Shown: positions 14,355-21,907 of the stretch, piece by piece
How the letters are laid out: the number at the start of each line of letters is the position of its first letter
How positions within the stretch are numbered: the stretch's first letter is position 1
NCBI GenBank assembly: GCA_031550405.1
Contig: JAVBOP010000177.1
Location: 1 to 22,344, forward strand
Origin: JAVBOP01 sp031550405
GTDB taxonomy: Bacteria; Bacteroidota; Ignavibacteria; Kapaibacteriales; UBA2268
Length of the DNA: 22,344 bases
Reading direction: 5' to 3'
Position numbers and translations under genes: made by a program
Notes under the pieces: generated by a model
What the model was told of the DNA's origin: nothing
Seen by the model: only the letters and a program-made list of their open reading frames with translations
The model's database searches: none

Positions 14355-16196
14355 GTGTGCAAAAAAATTATTAGATTTATAATATTGATTTTCAATTTTC
14401 ATACAATGTTATCGGCAAATACTATTGAGGTTGGATTCAATAAAGCTAATAATATTTGGAATTTTATTGGCAATGCCGACATAAATTTCTCTACTCAAGC
14501 TGGCGATTTTAATTTAAAAAATATTTATCAAGGCGTTGCCGTTGATAATATCGACAATTCATTTCGCGATGCAGAAAATTTTACTTTTAATTATAATTAC
14601 TCAATTTATAAGAATTTATTTGTTGATGCGGAGGCAAATCTCATACTTCTAACAGATCAAAGAATTGCAGAAACGGACAATTTGATACGAAAATCTGCTC
14701 TTGCAGGACTTTTTTGGCAGAAAAACGATTTAGCTAAGTTGCGATTTATAGCAGGCATAGAGAATAACAGACAGGTCGGGCAATTAGCAAATGGCTTCAT
14801 ATTTAAAAGCAATGGATTTTTGAATGAATATGATTTTAATTCGTATAAATTAAATTCAAAATTAGACGCTGAATTTCTGTTTTTAAATGACAATCGTCAG
14901 TCTAAGGATTTGGATATTGATGCGCAATTTTTTAAAGATTTTGATGAAAAAAATCTATTATTCCTGAATTTGCGCTATAAATTGCAAGGCAGAGATTTTT
15001 TGCAAAATATTTTGATTGATGAGAAAAATCCGATAGAAACGCATAACGAAAATAGAATTGAAGGAAATATCAAAACTAAACTAGAGATTTATGAATTTTT
15101 ATTCATAAATATAGAAGGCGCATTAGAAAATATCAATATTCTCAAAAATTTTAACCACTCAATTCCGGATAATAATAATTCTTTTGTAAATAGAATTTAT
15201 AATGAATTAAACCTTAATCTAAAAATAAATTTTGATTATTTGAGTGAAAATTTAATGCAAAATGGCGGAATTTTGATTGCATATAGAGATGAGTCTAACT
15301 ATATCAATGAAAAATATGAAATTTCAGATATTGCTTTTTCCAGTTTACAAAATTTTGAATTGCAAAAGGATAACCTTTCTACAAACATTAGATTATTCTA
15401 CAAAAATCAGTGGTTAATTTCTAAAAAAAATACAATCCAAACTGATATTTCTTTTTCAAAATTGGAATATAATACTCCGAGCAACCAAAATAATGATGAT
15501 CGTGATGAGGTATCTTTGTTAGGTTATATAAAATATCATCATACGTTATCTGATATATTATCAATGTACTTACAGATAAATTACTCGCAAAATCACATGG
15601 TCTTTATCAAAAAAGAGAGAAGTTCGCAAAATAATTGGAATAGAGTTTTGAGCCTGCAATCGGGCATAACATATTCTACTGATTTTATGAACTATTCGCC
15701 TGTTTTTGAAGTATTGGCAAATTATACGGTTTATGATTTCGAAACGGTTGGAAAAAGTATAAAAAGTTACAGTTTTCGGCAAATTTCCTATAAAGACAGC
15801 CTGAAAATTGACATCAATTCACTTTTTTTTGTAACAAATCGCACGTCTATTAGATATTATGAACAGGGTAAATTATATTGGGCATCTTTTTCTGAAATTC
15901 CGCAGCAAGGGAATTTGGAAATTTCTTCGTCGCCAATGTTCAATTATATGCCAGATAAAGACTTGAAATTAGGTGTTGGATGCAAGTTGTTTTGGTTAAA
16001 TTATGGTCAGATTTCTTTAACAAATTCTACCTTAAATAACCAAAAAACAACAACTTATTCGCCAGCCATATCAGCCCAATACAAACTCAATAAAATTATT
16101 CTTAATTGTTCAGGCTGGATGGAGTACAAATATATAAACGAAAAATATTCGGGATTCCAGCCAAATCTATTTTTATCAACTACATACAAATTTTGA
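14355..16196 (+). CDS. Probable outer-membrane beta-barrel protein
   Basis: This 613-aa protein starts at a GTG (14355), chosen because it gives a signal peptide (KKIIRFIILIFNFHTMLSA). A later ATG would cut the signal. The mature part is rich in Asn, aromatic residues and alternating polar/hydrophobic segments typical of antiparallel barrel strands (for example LSMYLQINYSQNHMVF). It ends in FQPNLFLSTTYKF with a terminal Phe, the usual outer-membrane barrel ending. I recognise no named family and no plug or TonB box. A dyad of the recurrent type lies inside the gene at 15087-15110. The stop is 2 nt before the ATP-binding protein gene, so they are probably cotranscribed. Confidence 0.7.
   Translation: MCKKIIRFIILIFNFHTMLSANTIEVGFNKANNIWNFIGNADINFSTQAGDFNLKNIYQGVAVDNIDNSFRDAENFTFNYNYSIYKNLFVDAEANLILLTDQRIAETDNLIRKSALAGLFWQKNDLAKLRFIAGIENNRQVGQLANGFIFKSNGFLNEYDFNSYKLNSKLDAEFLFLNDNRQSKDLDIDAQFFKDFDEKNLLFLNLRYKLQGRDFLQNILIDEKNPIETHNENRIEGNIKTKLEIYEFLFINIEGALENINILKNFNHSIPDNNNSFVNRIYNELNLNLKINFDYLSENLMQNGGILIAYRDESNYINEKYEISDIAFSSLQNFELQKDNLSTNIRLFYKNQWLISKKNTIQTDISFSKLEYNTPSNQNNDDRDEVSLLGYIKYHHTLSDILSMYLQINYSQNHMVFIKKERSSQNNWNRVLSLQSGITYSTDFMNYSPVFEVLANYTVYDFETVGKSIKSYSFRQISYKDSLKIDINSLFFVTNRTSIRYYEQGKLYWASFSEIPQQGNLEISSSPMFNYMPDKDLKLGVGCKLFWLNYGQISLTNSTLNNQKTTTYSPAISAQYKLNKIILNCSGWMEYKYINEKYSGFQPNLFLSTTYKF
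15087..15110. repeat. Dyad TTATGAA-N6-TTCATAA, copy 3 (intragenic)
   Basis: Arms ATTTATGAA (15087-15095) and TTCATAAAT (15102-15110) pair perfectly around the spacer TTTTTA, whose outer bases also pair. It is inside the beta-barrel gene and encodes part of EIYEFLFINIEG. It has the same core and the same 6-nt spacing as the intergenic copies. Confidence 0.7.
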
Positions 16197-16198
16197 TA

Positions 16199-16648
16199 AT
16201 GTTATTTTTTGAAAAACATGAAAAGTTTCCAAGCGTAAGGTCTTCGATAAACAAAATAGAGCCTATATTTGATAACTTAAAGAAAATAATGAACATATCG
16301 GATATGCAATTCCATAATATATATATATGCGCTTCGGAAGCTTTCAATAATGCTTTGATGCACGGCAACAAATTGAATGCTGCCAAGTTTGTTGAATTAC
16401 ATGTAAAACTTATTGGTGATCACCTGCATATTGATATTATTGATGAAGGCGACGGATTCGACCCGCAAACAATTCCTGACCCATTGCACCCGCAAAACAT
16501 TAATAAAGCCAGCGGCAGAGGCATTTTTATCATAGATAATCTTTGTATGAAAACTGAATATAAGAGGACGCAGCGCGGATTTTGCGTTACGATGATTTTT
16601 GACATTAACTGTCTAAACTCTGCGTGCAATATTAAAAATAATTCATAA
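16199..16648 (+). CDS. RsbW/SpoIIAB-like ATP-binding protein (anti-sigma kinase type)
   Basis: This 149-aa protein starts at the ATG at 16199. The longer frame from 16106 overlaps the beta-barrel gene and has no family match. The GHKL-type ATPase motifs are present: N-box SEAFNNALMHGNK (Glu47, Asn51), DEGDGFDP at 82-89 (Asp82, Gly84, Gly86), and ASGRGIFII at 104-112. The size and motifs fit the HATPase_c_2 family of anti-sigma factors and serine kinases, which phosphorylate an anti-sigma-factor antagonist. No sigma factor or STAS-domain partner is encoded here. It begins 2 nt after the barrel gene ends. Its stop overlaps the convergent fmt stop by six bases (TCATAA), with no terminator visible between them. 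Confidence 0.82.
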   Translation: MLFFEKHEKFPSVRSSINKIEPIFDNLKKIMNISDMQFHNIYICASEAFNNALMHGNKLNAAKFVELHVKLIGDHLHIDIIDEGDGFDPQTIPDPLHPQNINKASGRGIFIIDNLCMKTEYKRTQRGFCVTMIFDINCLNSACNIKNNS

Positions 16649-17575
16649 AAATGTGCCGTGAGAATCGCCGCGGTAACCGCGTAGAAAGTCTGCTATAGGA
16701 AGTGGCTTTTTGCCTTGCAGCTGCAATTCTATAACTTGCACCAAACCAGCACGACATTTGACAAGGAAGGTATTTTCGGCAATAATAAATTCGCCTGTTT
16801 GCAAATCCAAAGACAGATCAAAACGCGGAAACGCACGTAAAATTTTGACTTGCATATCATTCCAATTAGTCCATGCCGCTGGAACAGGTGAATAGCCATT
16901 TATGAAATTTGACACAGTTTGAGCATCTTTATTCCAGTCAATTTTTGCGTTATGACGGAATATTTTTGGTGCGGGCGACGCCGCTGCCTCATCTTGTATC
17001 TGTGGTGTATATTTATGAGTTAGCAGTAAATCACATGTATCTGCGGTAAGTTGCGGAGCAATCTGGGCAAACGTATCGTGCAGGTCGCCAGCTGTAGAAT
17101 TTTCTTTAATTTCTACGATTTTTTGTAGCAAAATATTGCCAGTGTCGACTTTTTCTTGCAGGATGAAAGTGGTAAGTCCAGAAATTTTTTCACCATTGAT
17201 AACCGCCCAATTTATCGGTGCAGCTCCGCGATATTTGGGCAACAGGCTTGTATGAATATTGAAAGTGGCGATTTTGGCTGACTTATATACGGCTTCGGGA
17301 AGAATTCTGAATGCAAAAACGATAATAATATCGGGCAAAATAGCCTGCAACTCTGCCACAAATGCAGCATCTGAGAGATTTTCAGGCTGCAATACATTTA
17401 ACCCGAGTTCAATTGCCTTATGTTTTATTGGCGAGTATTGCATTTTCAATCCCCGTCCCTGCGGTTTATCCGGAACAGTAACAACAGCTTTTATATTGTA
17501 GTATTTATTGATAGTTACCAATGTTGGCACAGCTATTTCCGCTGTTCCCATAAAAACTATATTGCATTTTTTCAT
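16643..17575 (-). CDS. fmt: Methionyl-tRNA formyltransferase
   Basis: This 310-aa enzyme formylates initiator Met-tRNA using 10-formyltetrahydrofolate in the cytoplasm. The N-terminal formyltransferase domain shows FMGTAEIAVPTL (8-19), DKPQGRG (36-42), VFAFRILP (86-93) and FNIHTSLLPKYRGAAPINWA (105-124). The catalytic residues Asn106, His108 and Asp144 (VDTGNIL) all sit at the E. coli numbering. The C-terminal OB-like domain follows after DWNKDAQ and ends GYRGDSHGTFL. The length fits the family (about 310-315). There is no strong Shine-Dalgarno sequence. A -7-like TATCTTTG lies 35 bases upstream. The gene diverges from ferritin and overlaps the 3' end of the ATP-binding protein gene. Confidence 0.96.
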   Translation of the reverse strand: MKKCNIVFMGTAEIAVPTLVTINKYYNIKAVVTVPDKPQGRGLKMQYSPIKHKAIELGLNVLQPENLSDAAFVAELQAILPDIIIVFAFRILPEAVYKSAKIATFNIHTSLLPKYRGAAPINWAVINGEKISGLTTFILQEKVDTGNILLQKIVEIKENSTAGDLHDTFAQIAPQLTADTCDLLLTHKYTPQIQDEAAASPAPKIFRHNAKIDWNKDAQTVSNFINGYSPVPAAWTNWNDMQVKILRAFPRFDLSLDLQTGEFIIAENTFLVKCRAGLVQVIELQLQGKKPLPIADFLRGYRGDSHGTFL

Positions 17576-17609
17576 AATTCACTTCAGAGTGTAAATATTC
17601 CAAATGATG

Positions 17610-17639
17610 CAAAGATAACAAAAATTCGGCTTTTGCAAC
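17610..17639 (-). promoter_or_regulatory. Promoter of fmt
   Basis: The minus strand has GTTG (17639-17636), 18 bases, then TATCTTTG (17617-17610), which matches TAnnTTTG exactly and -33 with one mismatch. The expected leader is about 29 nt. Confidence 0.55.
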
Positions 17640-17707
17640 ACTATTCTTTGTTTATGCTTCGTCTATAATGCGTATTATTCAACTTTTTATATTAAAAGGA
17701 AATCATT

Positions 17708-18202
17708 ATGATGAACGAAAAAGTTATGAGTGCAATGAACACTCAAATAAACGAAGAATTTTACGCAGCATATTTATACCTTTCGATGTCTGCATATTAT
17801 GAATCTTTGGGTTTAGCTGGATTTGCGAATTGGATGCGGCAACAGTCAAAAGAAGAGGTTGAGCATGCAATGAAATTTTATGATTTTATATACGAAAGAG
17901 GTGGTGAAGTGGCGTTGCTACCAATTGCACAGCCAAAATTGAAGTGGGAAAACATCCTTGAGCCTTTTCAGGATGCCTATGCTCATGAACAAAAAGTAAC
18001 CAAGTTTATAAATAAAATCGCCGATTTGATATATCAGGAAAAAGATTATGCTTCGCAGACATTGATTCAGTGGTATATTGATGAGCAGATTGAGGAAGAA
18101 AAATCTACTTTGGAGATATGTGATGCTTTGAAAATGATAGGCGATGATAAAGCTGCTATTTACATGTTAAACAAGCAACTTGGCAAAAGAATAGAAGATT
18201 AG
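17708..18202 (+). CDS. ftnA: Ferritin (non-haem, bacterial FtnA type)
   Basis: This 164-aa four-helix iron-storage protein forms a 24-mer shell in the cytoplasm and oxidises Fe(II). Counting from the first Met, the ferroxidase residues fall at the E. coli FtnA positions: Glu17, Tyr24, Glu50, His53 (EEVEH), Glu94, Gln127 and Glu130 (DEQIEEE). No haem-binding Met of the bacterioferritin type is evident. The start region has two ATGs (17708, 17711) after a good ribosome site, AAAGGA. A TATAAT at 17664-17669 and a near match TATTCTTTG at 17642 lie upstream, but no perfect TAnnTTTG, so the promoter is uncertain. A strong terminator follows. The gene is monocistronic and divergent from fmt. Confidence 0.96.
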   Translation: MMNEKVMSAMNTQINEEFYAAYLYLSMSAYYESLGLAGFANWMRQQSKEEVEHAMKFYDFIYERGGEVALLPIAQPKLKWENILEPFQDAYAHEQKVTKFINKIADLIYQEKDYASQTLIQWYIDEQIEEEKSTLEICDALKMIGDDKAAIYMLNKQLGKRIED

Positions 18203-18223
18203 AACGATATAGTTTTTATTCTG

Positions 18224-18255
18224 AAAGCTCGCTATAAACAGTGAGCTTTTTTTTT
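18224..18255 (+). terminator. Rho-independent terminator of ferritin
   Basis: A 9-bp stem with one G-U pair (18224-18232 with 18241-18249) encloses an 8-nt loop and is followed by a T-run to 18255. It lies 22 bases after the ferritin stop codon. Confidence 0.88.
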
Positions 18256-18266
18256 GCTTCTAATCA

Positions 18267-18288
18267 TTTATGAATTATTTTTCATAAA
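18267..18288. repeat. Dyad TTATGAA-N6-TTCATAA, copy 4 (8-bp stem)
   Basis: Arms TTTATGAA (18267-18274) and TTCATAAA (18281-18288) pair perfectly around TTATTT. It lies just behind the ferritin terminator, so it is not needed to end that transcript, and it has no T-tract. Confidence 0.75.
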
Positions 18289-18414
18289 ATCTGATTTCTG
18301 CAAATTTACATCATCACTCTCAATTATAATCAAAAAGCTACTTGCTATCACATCCGAACGATTTTCCGCCCGCATTTGTGCGTAAAAACTTAAAATTGCG
18401 GAAGAGAAGAATAG

Positions 18415-18446
18415 TTTTAATAGTTAGAAATTATTTGTTATCTTTG
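18415..18446 (+). promoter_or_regulatory. Promoter of the PHP-domain gene
   Basis: TATCTTTG (18439-18446) matches TAnnTTTG and lies 20 bases after TTTT (18415-18418), which replaces TTTG. The expected leader is about 20 nt before the ATG at 18473. Confidence 0.6.
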
Positions 18447-18472
18447 TAATGAATGTATATAAAAAGTAATCA

Positions 18473-19294
18473 ATGCTAGCAGATTTACATACCCACACCA
18501 TATATTCAGATGGATTATTGACTCCTGATGAATTGTTCCAAAAAGCTAAACGGCATAATATAAAGGCACTTAGCATTACTGATCATGATACTGTTGATGG
18601 TAATATTGGCGCTGGTATGCTTGCTGAAAAGTATGGCATTGATTTTATCACTGGCATAGAGCTGAGCTGCTTCGATTCACAGCACGAATATCATGTGCTT
18701 GGTTATGCGATTGACATTGAGAACAGAGATCTGCTTGATCATGTAAATATCTTTAAAATCAAGAGATTGGAAAGAGCTGAGACTATGACCAGACGATTGA
18801 ATAAACTGGGCATAAATATAGACTTCAACGATGTGGTTACTAAGGCTGGAGATGCTCCGATAACCCGCCCGCATATTGCGCAGGTGATTATGGAGTCTGG
18901 ATATGTTTCAACCACAAAAGATGCGTTCAATTTGTATATTGGCAATGGCGGACCCGCTTTTGAGGTAAAATCCATTTTTCAGGTGGAAAAGGCAATCAAG
19001 CTGATTAACAATGCCGGCGGTGTTGCTGTGATTGCGCATCCGGGATATTTTGTTTCGCAGAAAAAATTGTTCCAGTTTATTGAGGCTGGCATTGATGGAA
19101 TCGAGGTTTATCATCCGTCGCATAACGAAAAATTGCGGCAGGAATTTCATTCGATAGCAAATCAATATTGGCTTTTGGAGACGGGCGGCTCGGATTATCA
19201 TGGCGATAGACCCAACGAATATGAGCTTTTTGGCAGGGAAGGAGTGCCGATGATGACGGTGCAGCAGATCCGCAAAAGATCGCAGAAAAGGTGA
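18473..19294 (+). CDS. PHP-domain metallophosphoesterase (RNase AM / nucleoside bisphosphate phosphatase-like)
   Basis: This 273-aa protein has the PHP metal site in order: DLHTHTIYSDG (His6, His8, Asp13), ITDHD (Asp37-Asp39), GIELS (Glu63), His74 in EYHVLGY, RPHIAQVI near 130, IAHPG near 190, GIEVYHPSH near 212, and GGSDYHG near 240. It resembles YciV/RNase AM (3',5'-nucleoside bisphosphate phosphatase/5'-exonuclease) in size and order of motifs. Members of the family dephosphorylate pAp or trim RNA 5' ends. The exact substrate is unproven. There is no signal peptide. It has its own promoter, and the synthase-family gene starts 57 bases later and may be cotranscribed. Confidence 0.85.
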   Translation: MLADLHTHTIYSDGLLTPDELFQKAKRHNIKALSITDHDTVDGNIGAGMLAEKYGIDFITGIELSCFDSQHEYHVLGYAIDIENRDLLDHVNIFKIKRLERAETMTRRLNKLGINIDFNDVVTKAGDAPITRPHIAQVIMESGYVSTTKDAFNLYIGNGGPAFEVKSIFQVEKAIKLINNAGGVAVIAHPGYFVSQKKLFQFIEAGIDGIEVYHPSHNEKLRQEFHSIANQYWLLETGGSDYHGDRPNEYELFGREGVPMMTVQQIRKRSQKR

Positions 19295-19351
19295 TGTGAA
19301 AATTCTACCAAATTTCACCGAATAGTTAAAAAATATTCATTTTTCTCTCAA

Positions 19352-20236
19352 ATGCAGCAAACTTTATTAGATAAAAAATTCTTTTCCAAATACGAAAATC
19401 AGCAAAATATCGACTATGAAAAATCCAATTTTCGTTTTGCATTCTATGCTTTAAAAAAAGAGCAACGTATTGCAATATCATCTATTTACGCATTTTGCAA
19501 TTATATTGACAATATTATTGATAATGCCGATAACAGTAATCCTCAACTTATTTTTGAAAAGCAAAATCGTCTGGATTGGTGGCAAAATGTGCTCGCCGAT
19601 ATTTATAATCACAAAAATGATGATCGGATAGCGCCGTTTGCACGGATTATTTACAATTATCAAATTCCACAGGAATATTTCATCTCGCTAATTACAGGAA
19701 TTGGCAAGGATTTAATAAAACATACCTATAAAACAATAAATGAACTGTTAGAATATTGTTATGGAGTTGCAAGTGTTGTTGGTTTGATTTGCCTTCATAT
19801 TTTTGGCGATACAAGTGAAAACGCAAAGCAATATGCGATAAATTTAGGATATGCGCTGCAACTCACGAATATTATACGAGATATGAGATTTGACAGCGAG
19901 AGAAATTATATTTATATCCCGCATGAGGATTTTGAACGATTTAATTATAAAACATCGGATTTGAAAAAATCCGTATATAATGACAATTTCATTAACTTGA
20001 TGAAATTTCAATATAATAGAGCAATTAAATATTATGAAATTGCCAATAATTTTTTATCCAAATGTGATAAGAAAAAATTAATATCCGCCGAAATTATGGA
20101 ACAGATATATTTTGAATTATTAAAAAAAATCCATAAATCTAATTACGATATATTTTCCAAAAAAATTAGAATATCCGACACAAAAAAATTAACAATTGCT
20201 GTAAGAAAATATTTATATCGTGCCTGCGCAACATAA
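19352..20236 (+). CDS. Squalene/phytoene synthase-family protein
   Basis: This 294-aa all-helical prenyl synthase joins two isoprenoid diphosphates head to head. The opening motif NFRFAFYALKKEQRIAISS (26-44) and the first Asp-rich motif YIDNIID (Asp53, Asp57) are present. The second Asp-rich motif, ALQLTNIIRDMRFD (168-181), with Asp177 and Asp181, and RNYIYIP at 184-190, complete the active site. The first motif is DNIID in place of the common DDIVD, with the metal-binding pair still present. The family covers phytoene, dehydrosqualene and presqualene (HpnC/HpnD) synthases. No other terpenoid gene lies here, so the product cannot be named. There is no separate promoter consensus, and it probably follows the PHP gene on one mRNA. 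Confidence 0.85.
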   Translation: MQQTLLDKKFFSKYENQQNIDYEKSNFRFAFYALKKEQRIAISSIYAFCNYIDNIIDNADNSNPQLIFEKQNRLDWWQNVLADIYNHKNDDRIAPFARIIYNYQIPQEYFISLITGIGKDLIKHTYKTINELLEYCYGVASVVGLICLHIFGDTSENAKQYAINLGYALQLTNIIRDMRFDSERNYIYIPHEDFERFNYKTSDLKKSVYNDNFINLMKFQYNRAIKYYEIANNFLSKCDKKKLISAEIMEQIYFELLKKIHKSNYDIFSKKIRISDTKKLTIAVRKYLYRACAT

Positions 20237-20556
20237 TTGGCAAACTCACCGATTTATGAGTACATACAAATACAAATTAATAGCAAATTAATTTTTCCGT
20301 TCAGCGTGGAATATGCGTTTGAACAAATTGGATGTGCTGTACTGTATGTCATTGAAATTGTTGAATAGCAATCTTTAACTGATGATATTGTTTTTACACA
20401 GATTCTTATAAATAAAGATGATTTTATTTAGATAATATTTATATTGTGATAAGTGGAATTTTTTTCTATACACATATCAATTGTTTTTTGTATATTGCTA
20501 TGTGGTAGTAGAATAGGCATTTTTATTAAAATATATTCATAATTAAGAGGATATTT
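20237..20556. other. AT-rich gap before pepT
   Basis: The gap is 320 bases with no convincing gene. The synthase frame stays open for 43 codons after its TAA to a TAG near 20367 (reading LIFPFSVEYAFEQIGC in part), which may be chance or a degraded remnant. No exact TAnnTTTG was found here. A near-copy of the recurrent dyad lies at 20523-20542. Confidence 0.5.
20523..20542. repeat. Near-copy of the dyad (one mismatch) before pepT
   Basis: TTATTAA (20523-20529), 6 bases, then TTCATAA (20536-20542) matches 13 of the 14 core positions with the same spacing. It lies 14 bases before the pepT ATG, directly upstream of its ribosome site. Confidence 0.45.
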
Positions 20557-21810
20557 ATGGCAGAAAAAGTTATTGAAAGGCTATTAAGATATGTGAAAAT
20601 AGACACGCAATCTGATGATAGCTGCGAAGAAACGCCAAGTACAAAAAAACAGTTTGAATTAGCTAACTTATTGAAAGAAGAGCTAGTTAAGTTAGGTATA
20701 AAAGATGTTGAATTAGATGAACATTGCTATTTGTTTGCAACAATTCCATCGAATTTGCCTGATGCTCATCCTGCAAAAGGCAAAGTTCCAAATATTGGCT
20801 TTCTGGCACATTTAGATACATCGCCCGATGTAAGCGGCAAAGACGTTAAGCCGCAAATTATTGAAAACTATCAAGGCGGCGATATTGTTTTGCCTGCTGA
20901 TAAAAATGTTGTCATTAAAATGTCGGAAAATCCAGCTTTGAAGAATTGCATTGGTCATACAATCGTTACGACTGACGGCACAACTTTGCTCGGCTCTGAC
21001 GACAAATCCGGCGTTGCGGCGATTATGACATTTGCTGAAACATTGTTGAATAATCCTGACATTTTGCATGGCGATATTAGAATCGGTTTTACTCCTGACG
21101 AAGAAATTGGTCGCGGAACGGCATGTTTTGATTTGAAGAAATTCAATTGCCACTATGCCTATACGCTTGACGGCGATATGCCCGGCGAACTCAATAAGGA
21201 AACTTTCAGTGCCGATGCCGCGACAATTACTATAACTGGACGCGATATTCATCCCGGAATGGCGAAAAATATTATGGTTAATTCTGTTCGCGTTATGGGC
21301 GAAATTATTGCTCGTTTGCCGAAGAATATGTCGCCTGAAACGACTGACGGCTATGAACCGTTTATTCATCCGCACACTGTCAGCGGAAGTGTTGTTCATT
21401 CGCAGATTAAAATGTTGTTGCGTGATTTCAAAACAGAAGGTTTGACAGCGCAAAAGCAGATTTTAGAGGGAATTATTGCAGAAGTTCAGCCGCTTTATCC
21501 TAATGCAAAAATTGAGCTGGAAATTAAATTCCAATATCGCAACATGCACGACAGTTTGACTTCGCAATCGCACGGCTTGGATTATTTATGGGAAGCTGCC
21601 GAAAGATCTGGCGTAGAGCCATTTTGGAAGCCGATACGCGGCGGAACAGACGGTTCGCGTTTGACAGAAATGGGTTTGCCAACACCGAATATTTATACCG
21701 GTGGACAAAATTTCCATTCCCGCACAGAATGGGTTTCAATAAATGCTTTGGAAAAAGCGGTAGAAACCATCGTCAATTTAGCTCAAGTTTGGGTGGAAAA
21801 AACGAAGTAA
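20557..21810 (+). CDS. pepT: Peptidase T (tripeptide aminopeptidase)
   Basis: This 417-aa M20-family zinc exopeptidase removes the N-terminal residue from tripeptides in the cytoplasm. The metal site is complete: FLAHLDT (His85, Asp87), LLGSDDKSG (Asp148), TPDEEIG (catalytic Glu182 and Glu183), LDGD (Asp205), and GGQNFHSRTEW (His387). RGGTDGSRL precedes the last motif as is usual for PepT. The length is typical. The start has a good ribosome site, AGAGGA, 6 nt upstream. A strong terminator and a recurrent dyad follow. No exact promoter consensus is visible upstream. Sequence dyads bracket the gene on both sides. Confidence 0.96.
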   Translation: MAEKVIERLLRYVKIDTQSDDSCEETPSTKKQFELANLLKEELVKLGIKDVELDEHCYLFATIPSNLPDAHPAKGKVPNIGFLAHLDTSPDVSGKDVKPQIIENYQGGDIVLPADKNVVIKMSENPALKNCIGHTIVTTDGTTLLGSDDKSGVAAIMTFAETLLNNPDILHGDIRIGFTPDEEIGRGTACFDLKKFNCHYAYTLDGDMPGELNKETFSADAATITITGRDIHPGMAKNIMVNSVRVMGEIIARLPKNMSPETTDGYEPFIHPHTVSGSVVHSQIKMLLRDFKTEGLTAQKQILEGIIAEVQPLYPNAKIELEIKFQYRNMHDSLTSQSHGLDYLWEAAERSGVEPFWKPIRGGTDGSRLTEMGLPTPNIYTGGQNFHSRTEWVSINALEKAVETIVNLAQVWVEKTK

Positions 21811-21829
21811 TGTGAACATTTATTCATAA
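21810..21829. repeat. Degenerate dyad just after the pepT stop
   Basis: ATGTGAA (21810-21816), 6 bases, then TTCATAA (21823-21829) matches 12 of 14 core positions at the usual spacing. Copies this weak could arise by chance in such AT-rich DNA, so it is only supportive. Confidence 0.3.
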
Positions 21830-21835
21830 TGCAGT

Positions 21836-21862
21836 GGGTGTATAATTATACGCCCTTTTTTT
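21836..21862 (+). terminator. Rho-independent terminator of pepT
   Basis: GGGTGTAT (21836-21843) pairs with ATACGCCC (21848-21855) with one G-U pair around AATT. Seven T follow. It lies 25 bases past the stop codon. Confidence 0.88.
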
Positions 21863-21867
21863 ATGCA

Positions 21868-21901
21868 GATGTATTTATGAATAATTTTTCATAAATACAT
21901 C
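21868..21901. repeat. Dyad TTATGAA-N6-TTCATAA, copy 5 (14-bp stem, longest)
   Basis: Arms 21868-21881 and 21888-21901 are perfectly complementary over 14 bp around TAATTT. It lies between the pepT terminator and the stop of the convergent T9SS gene at 21908, with no T-tract of its own. Confidence 0.85.
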
Positions 21902-21907
21902 ACACCC

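Noticed and set aside
19291..19318. Hairpin after the PHP gene as a terminator
   Set aside because: The stem needs a bulge and no T-tract follows. The next gene is probably on the same transcript.
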